Below are positions 58,224-64,000 of a stretch of 64,000 nt of DNA, one piece after another. Each line of letters starts with the position of its first letter. The first letter of the stretch is position 1. The stretch spans positions 248,001 to 312,000 of the forward strand of contig JAPXFQ010000833.1 in NCBI GenBank assembly GCA_028564705.1. Reading direction: 5' to 3'. The position numbers and the translations under genes are program-made. Origin of the DNA: Apricaphanius iberus (taxonomy: Eukaryota > Chordata > Actinopteri > Cyprinodontiformes > Aphaniidae). The notes under the pieces are model-generated. The model searched no databases, had not been told where the DNA came from, and was given only the letters and a program-made list of their open reading frames with translations.

Positions 58224-60377
58224 AGGTGTGCACAAGTGAATGTGTCCGCTCCTTAATTCTCTCCCTGTGCTGTGGAATGCTGAATCAGCTCAAGCCTGAT
58301 AGATCTGCTTCTGCCCTGGCCAGAACTTCAATTGGGCAATAACAGCACAAACACAGACACACTTGCATGCCTAGTCACACATAAAGACACACATAGACAC
58401 ATTTTTCAAAAAGAAAATCACACTGAAAATGTAACTTACTCTAAAAAAATATGATAATCATGATAAATAATCATGAACTCCCTTGATTTAACTCTCCATT
58501 TATAATTAATTACACTTTCATGAAAAAGTATTTAATAGCCAGGAACCTTGCAGTCTTTTTTGTGTATGGCTTTTGACCAACGTTAATTTTTTAAGATGTT
58601 TTTTTGATGTGTGCATTCTGAAAATGAAAATCAAGAATGTCATTTTGTCTTTAAAACAACAGATTAAGGGTACACAGAAGCAGCAAACGCAATGGTCATT
58701 AAATCTGCTTTGAGTTAAAGTAGTTCTTTTTTTACGTGGGGTTGTAAGGAGTACTTCTAAGCAGTCCGCATCTTCCCAGGATACTAATCCTGAATGCCAA
58801 AGGAATACAAATTTAATTATGGAGACATTGATTCTGTAACTCAGAGAAGGGTCAAATAAATAGCACATTTCAAAGTTTTTAAACTGATTAAATCAAAAAG
58901 AAAATGTAATCAATGATCTGTTCTGTGTATTCTTACAGTACATACTGAGTGTCCTGTGTACTATTTCTTCATGACATATTGATTTAATCTGATTGTATGA
59001 CACTGAATGACTTAGGTAGGGTCATGTGAACTGATATTAAGATTCCTAGGTCCCTGTATTGCCATGGAGACGACCCCTTTTCCAATACACATCCTGTGAG
59101 TGTACTTCTGTATCACCCGAAGACGCCACAGAGTCTGATGCTCAACCACATGAAATGTTTACTAATATGATATAGATAGCAGTAAGATTTACCGAATCTA
59201 TAAAAGTCTGTGTCAGTTGTTGGGAAGCGGGTCAGCTTTTACACAGCTCCCTGTAATAATGTAACCTCCTTGCTTGATCAAACAAGTCTGTATTAAACCT
59301 CAATAAAATCTGAAGGTATCTTTCTCATCCCTTTATGTAAAATGTTTTTCTGATCATACCAGCCTTTCCTAGTCCTCTTGATTATTACCTTTGCCATTAC
59401 CTGTGTGTTTAGATATTCTTTCCTATATCATTGTTCCTGGCATGATTCCTATGTTTACTCATACTCTTCCCCTTCGTGTTCTTTAGTGTTTCTAAAAACA
59501 AGCTAGTATTGTCTTTTAGATTAGCCCAGATAGGATTTTGTGCAGCCAGTCTTTGAATTAAGCTTTCTGACCCACACAAAGACAACCACAGGGAGACCAG
59601 TTGTAAACATTAGGATTTTTTTATTTTATAAACAAAATAATGAGATGATGATAAGTGGATGTGGGAACCGGGAACACTGTCCGAAGGAACGGAGATGAGA
59701 TGAACTGTAGAGAGAAGAATCCAGAGGTGGGACAGAATCCAGATTGACATTGATCATTTCAGTGCACTCAGATGAAGCCTACTTGGTGTGTGGTTCACTA
59801 GATGCCAGGGAGGGAACGCTAGGAGTCGGGGAGGGGTGCGAGAGCTTCCTTCGGAGCTCCTGGAGATGAGGAGCTGGTAGACTCTGGGAGAGAGGAGTGA
59901 GCATGGAGGGTGGACAGGCAGAGCATGGAGATGGAGCACGGAGGAGCAAATAACTTGAAGGCAGTCAGACATGGATTGCAGACCAGGGTTTATTAAAAGC
60001 AGAATTTAAGGATCACAAGGAGATATTTCATGGAGAAGTACCTTGGGATGAACACAGAGAATCGCAGATAGACCACAAGGAAATTCAGGCAGGTAATCAC
60101 ATGACACAGATTACTTGATTTTTTTATTATACGGCTTTGATACTCTGGCAACAAAGGTCTGGCTGCCATTTCCTAAAACCCTCCACTGCTAATGAGCACA
60201 ATGAGCTACACCTGATAGGTGCTACACACAGGCTCCGCCCTCCAGCTTAATGGAAAGCTCCACAGCTCGGCCAGGACCCCTGGTGGAATTTTCCAGAATG
60301 TTGGAGAACAGTAGGAAGTAAACAGATAAGAACATATTGGTAAAAACAAACAAGTAACCCAGACTCCTAAAAAAAGA
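58224..60377. other. no gene; possible unclassified repeat at 59590-60310
   Basis: 59640-60100 has the GA-rich 'gggaaccgggaaca' and 'ggagatgaggagctgg' texture of fish dispersed repeats. 60180-60300 is a GC-richer block ending 'cccctggtggaattttcc'. Without a second copy I cannot classify it. Confidence 0.3.
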
Positions 60378-60668
60378 TACTATGGGGAAAAAACTATTTA
60401 GTCAACTATCAATTGTGCAAGTTCTCCCACTTAAAACAATGAGAGAGGCCTATAAGTTTCCAACATACGTGGGGTATACTTCAACTATGACAGAAAATCC
60501 CAAAAATCACATGGTCTGATTTAAAAATAATTTATTTGCAAATTATGGAGAAACATAAGTCTTTTATCAGACCACTCACTACCTGCATTAATGGCACCTG
60601 TTTGAACTCGTTATCAGTATAAAAGACACCTGTCCACAACCTCAAACAGTCAAACTACAAATTCCACT

Positions 60669-60997
60669 ATGGCCAAGACTAAAGAGCTGTAAAAGCACAC
60701 CAGAAACTAAATTACATTGCACCAGGCTGGGAAGACTGAATCTGCAATAAGTAAGCAGCTTGGTGTGACAAAATCAAATGTTGGAGCAATTATTAGAAAA
60801 TGGAAGACATACAAGACCATTGATAATATCACTCAAACTATGGCTTTACGCAAGAGCTCGTCCTGTGGGGTCAAAATTATCACAAGAAAGGTGGGCAAAA
60901 ATCCCAGAACACCACGGGGGGACCAAGTGAATGACCTACAGAGAGCTGGGAGTAAAGTATCCTGCAAAAAAAAAAAAAAATCCTCGAGTGCAAGACG
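60669..60997 (+). pseudogene. outer Tc1 transposase, N-terminal part
   Basis: From the ATG at 60669 the reading MAKTKEL meets a stop at once. The following frame gives LHQAGKTESAISKQLGVTKS and VGAIIRKWKTYKT, the first helix-turn-helix of the paired-like domain. KNPRTPRGDQVNDLQRAGSK, the start of the second, follows. A run of 15 A at 60967-60981 replaces roughly 50 bp of normal coding sequence. At 60998 the inner Tc1 is inserted. Confidence 0.8.
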
Positions 60998-61218
60998 TAC
61001 AGACGTGGACAAAATTGTTGGTACCCTTCATTAAATCAAAGAAAAACTCATAATGGTCACAGAAATAACTTTAATCTGACAAAAGTAATAATAAATAAAA
61101 ATTATATAAATGTTGACCAATGAAAGTCAGACATTGCTTTTCATCCATGCTTCAACGGAATTATTTAAAAAAATAAATGCATGAAACAGGCCTGGACAAA
61201 AATGATGGTACCCACAAC

Positions 61219-61605
61219 TTAATATTTGGTTGCATAACCTTTTGAGGCAATCACTGCAATCAAATGATTCCTGTAACTGTCAATGAGACTTCTGCACCTC
61301 TCAGCAGGTATTTTGGCCCACTCCTCATGAGCAAACTGTTCTAGTTGTTTCCAGTTTGAAGGGTGCCTTTTCCAGACAGCACGTTTCAGCTCCTTCCAAA
61401 GATGCTCAATAGGATTGAGATCAGGGCTCATAGAAGGCCAGTGTTTTCCTCTTAGCCCTTCTTGGGTGTTTTTAGCTGTGTGTTTTGGGTCATTTTCCTG
61501 TTGTAAGACCCGTGACCTGCGACTGAGACCATGCTTTCTGACACTGGCCAGCACATTTCTCTCTAGAATCCCCTGATAGTCTTGAGATTTCATTGTACCC
61601 TGCAC
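61219..61605 (-). pseudogene. inner Tc1 transposase, C-terminal half
   Basis: The open minus-strand frame contains LQQENDPKHTAKNTQ (second catalytic Asp in NDPKHT) and MSPDLNPIEHLWKELKRA (last catalytic Glu in NPIE). It ends SKGYATKY and a normal stop. Upstream, about 61800-61610, other frames give WTDETKI, a stop, and [12 protein letters not shown], so the first Asp (TDE) is also present but cut off by stops. All three catalytic positions therefore survive, in separate frames. Confidence 0.88.
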
Positions 61606-61641
61606 AGATTCAAGACACCCTGTGTCAGATGCAGCAAATCA

Positions 61642-61755
<114 letters not shown>

Positions 61756-62031
61756 TTAAATTTTTGTCTCATCTGTCCACAGGACATTCTCCCAGAAGCT
61801 TTGTGGCTCGTCAGCATGTAGTTTGGCATACTCCAGTCTGTTTTTTTTAATGATTTGTCCTCTGGCTCAAACAGCGAAGGATGTTCCGATCTGACACTGA
61901 TGTTCCTTGAGCATAAAGTTCAGCTTGGATCTATTTTGAAGTCTTTCTAGGCTCTTTTGTTACCATTTGGATTATCCGTCTCTTTGATCTGTCATCAATT
62001 TTCCTCCTGCAGCCACGTCCAGGGAGGTTGG

Positions 62032-62232
62032 CTACAGTCCCATGGATCGTACATTACTGAAAACATGTGCAGCTGTAGTCACAGAAACATCTAGCTGCTT
62101 GGAGATGGTCTTACAGCCTTTACAGTTAACATGCTTGTCTATGATTTTTTTTCTCATCTCCTGAGACAACTCTTTCCTTTGCTTCCTCAGGTTTATATTG
62201 AGTGTGGTACACACCGCGTCACCAAACAACAC
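62032..62232 (-). pseudogene. inner Tc1 transposase, N-terminal part
   Basis: Minus strand: LRKQRKELSQEMRKKIIDKH, then CKTISKQLDVSVTTAAHVFS, a helix-turn-helix of the paired-like type, ending RSMGL at a stop. The expected start Met lies a little inside the 5' part of this frame, since the first 15 codons are UTR-like. The region between 62030 and 61820 is frame-shifted. Confidence 0.75.
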
Positions 62233-62578
62233 AGTGACTACCTGGAGTCCTATTTATAGGCCCACTGAGTGATTACAGGATTGTAGACACCTAGGATGCT
62301 GATTAGTGGACATACCTTGGATTAACATGTCCCTTTGGTCACATTATTTTCATTCTTTTCTAGGGGTACCATCATTTTTGTCCAGGCCTGTTTCATGCAT
62401 TTATTTTTTAAATAATTCTGTTGAAGCATGGATGAAAAGCAATGTCTGACTTTCATTGGTCAACATTTATATATTTTTTATTTATTATTACTTTTGTCAG
62501 ATTAAAGTTATTTCTGTGACCATTATGAGTTTTTCTTTTATTTAATGAAGGGTACCAACAATTTTGTCCACGTCTGTA

Positions 62579-63162
62579 TTACCCTGCTTAGGCTAGTACA
62601 TGTCCAGGTTCAGCGGAAGTTTGCTAGAGCATTTGAATGGTCCAGAAGAGGACTGGGAGAATGTAATTTGGTCAGATGAAACCAAAATAGAGCCTTTTAG
62701 TAAAAACTACACTTGTCTGGTTTGAAGGATAAAAAATGCTGAGTTGCATCACCAAACCTACTGTGAAGCATGGGGGTGGAAACATCTTGCCTTGTGGGTT
62801 TTTTTCTGCAAAAGAACCAGGATGAAGGATTTGTGTAAAGGAAAGAATGAATGGGGCCATGTATCATGACATTTTGAGTGAAAATGATCCCAAACACAGG
62901 ACCCACGTAATGAAGGAGTGACTGCGTAAGAAGCATTCAAAGGTCCTGGAGTGGCTTAGCCAGTTTCAAGATCTCAACCCCATAGAAAATCTTTAGAGGG
63001 AATTGAAAGTCAGTGTTGCCCAGTGATAGCCCCAAAACATCACTGCTCTATAGGAGATCTGTATGTAGGAATGGGCCAAAATACCAGAAACAGTGTGTGA
63101 AAACCTTGTGAAAACTTACAGAAAATATTTGACCTTCCATTGCCAACAGAGTATTTAACAAA
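62579..63162 (+). pseudogene. outer Tc1 transposase, C-terminal part
   Basis: It resumes after the inner element with 'cctgcttaggctagtacatg'. One frame gives WSDETKIEPF-like text around 62673 (first catalytic Asp). 'gagtgaaaatgatcccaaac' near 62876 shows that about 60 bp normally between these words are gone, probably by recombination between short AAAA/ATGA repeats. 'ctcaaccccatagaaaatct' near 62973 is the NPIEN glutamate block. The end 'tatttaacaaagtattaag' matches the family's TKY terminus. Many stops and shifts. Confidence 0.8.
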
Positions 63163-63344
63163 GTATTAAGATGAACTTTTATTATTTACCAAATACTTAT
63201 TTCCCATCTTAATTTATAAATAAATTCGTTATAAAACAGACCATATGATATTTATGGATTTTCTTTCCTCATTTTGTCTTTCACAATTGAGGTATACCTA
63301 TAATGAAAATTACTGACTGACTAAATACTTGTTGCCCTACTGTA

Positions 63345-64000
63345 ACTCAAGAACTACTTCTTTGCTTGATTCCCAGACAGATGCAGAAAAACATAATGCT
63401 TCACACCACCTTTAAATCCATAGTTCATAATAATATCTTAAACTTAATTCAAAAGACAGAGTCAGGCTGATGGTACATTAAGAGACATACTTCATGCTTC
63501 ATTGAGCACTTCATAAATATGAAATGTTTTAATATCAAGAGATTTTGTTGGAATGTCACATTCACTTTTAGCTTCTTACTGTGTTTACTGTGTCAGACTA
63601 AGAGTCAAACCAACCTCTCAAATGGTTTAGTATCAAACTCTTCGTTTGTAAAACTTATTTTCAGAAAAAGATGTAACTGTTACTGTATTGTAATTGTTGT
63701 TTTTGTAGTTAGACCAGTGGAATACCCATCTTCCATAAATCCACAAGAAATTAGGCACTGCCCTTTAAGAAAACTCAAAAATGTGATGAAGCAAACTTGA
63801 CAAAATGAACAAATTTTCTACTGAAAATAATGTTCCCAGAGCAGGGAAATGTTAGAGACTGACTTGCTTTAGATTTCAAAGACTCACTCTTGAATGGCTC
63901 CGTTTTCAGTAGTTGTAAGTTTGAGTCCTTTGAAAGATTTTTTCCTCATTCATCAAATGGCAACTGATTTGATTAAAGGGAGGTATTCCTTTCTGGAATG
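63345..64000. other. nothing firmly recognised
   Basis: AT-rich flank. 'gtaagtttgagtcc' near 63915 faintly recalls the tRNA-like repeats at 55915 and 56530. A 93-codon plus-strand frame at 63519-63800 has no family resemblance. Confidence 0.4.

Overview
The window looks like intergenic or deep-intronic nuclear DNA of a ray-finned fish, probably a spiny-rayed (percomorph) teleost. It is AT-rich and full of repeat types typical of fish: many Tc1-like DNA transposons, hAT and Harbinger-type elements, L2/Rex-type LINE tails, tRNA-like SINE pieces, a 'CCGTATTTTCCG' MITE and long di- and tetranucleotide microsatellites. I found no credible host protein-coding gene, no tRNA or rRNA gene and no CRISPR array. 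Every protein-like signal I could recognise belongs to a mobile element and is broken. All family names rest on recognition by eye, not on a database search.

Layout. 0-6 kb: microsatellites, a Tc1 scrap, a decayed first exon resembling the SWIM/YqaJ accessory protein of fish DNA transposons, a SINE, a TIR element (3627-4368) inside a 24-bp minisatellite, and an internally deleted Tc1 with TA targets (5115-6048). 6-12 kb: mostly unannotatable AT-rich DNA with one LINE tail. 12-17 kb: a 221-bp MITE, a hAT element with a perfect 8-bp target duplication (13786-15094), TG/GA microsatellites and a second palindromic repeat. 18.9-22.5 kb: a dispersed repeat shared with 34.8-35.6 kb, and a long-armed inverted-repeat element (21259-22502). 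23-27 kb: unique-looking DNA, then a 63-bp pure G run (27159-27221).

27.4-29.7 kb: a minus-strand LINE reverse-transcriptase remnant split by a Harbinger-type MITE with a 3-bp target duplication; a near-identical, oppositely oriented MITE lies at 50206-50780. 31.8-33.4 kb: a minus-strand hAT transposase pseudogene. 44.1-47.6 kb: a Tc1 element whose nearly complete DD34E transposase is interrupted near its C-terminus by a 2.07-kb GC-rich, poly(A)-tailed insertion with a 9-11-bp target duplication. I regard this insertion as the most interesting object here. 48-57 kb: LINE tails, a three-phase tetranucleotide array, the second Harbinger MITE, an L2-like LINE 3' end, a deleted Tc1, an inverted pair of tRNA-like repeats and a BED-finger hAT remnant. 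60.4-63.3 kb: one Tc1 element nested inside another, both with precise TA targets.

The window reads as layered transposition: old fragments at the bottom, then Tc1, hAT and LINE copies, then younger insertions (the GC-rich retro-insert, the two Harbinger MITEs, the inner Tc1) landing in them. No genes here appear to work together as a host pathway.
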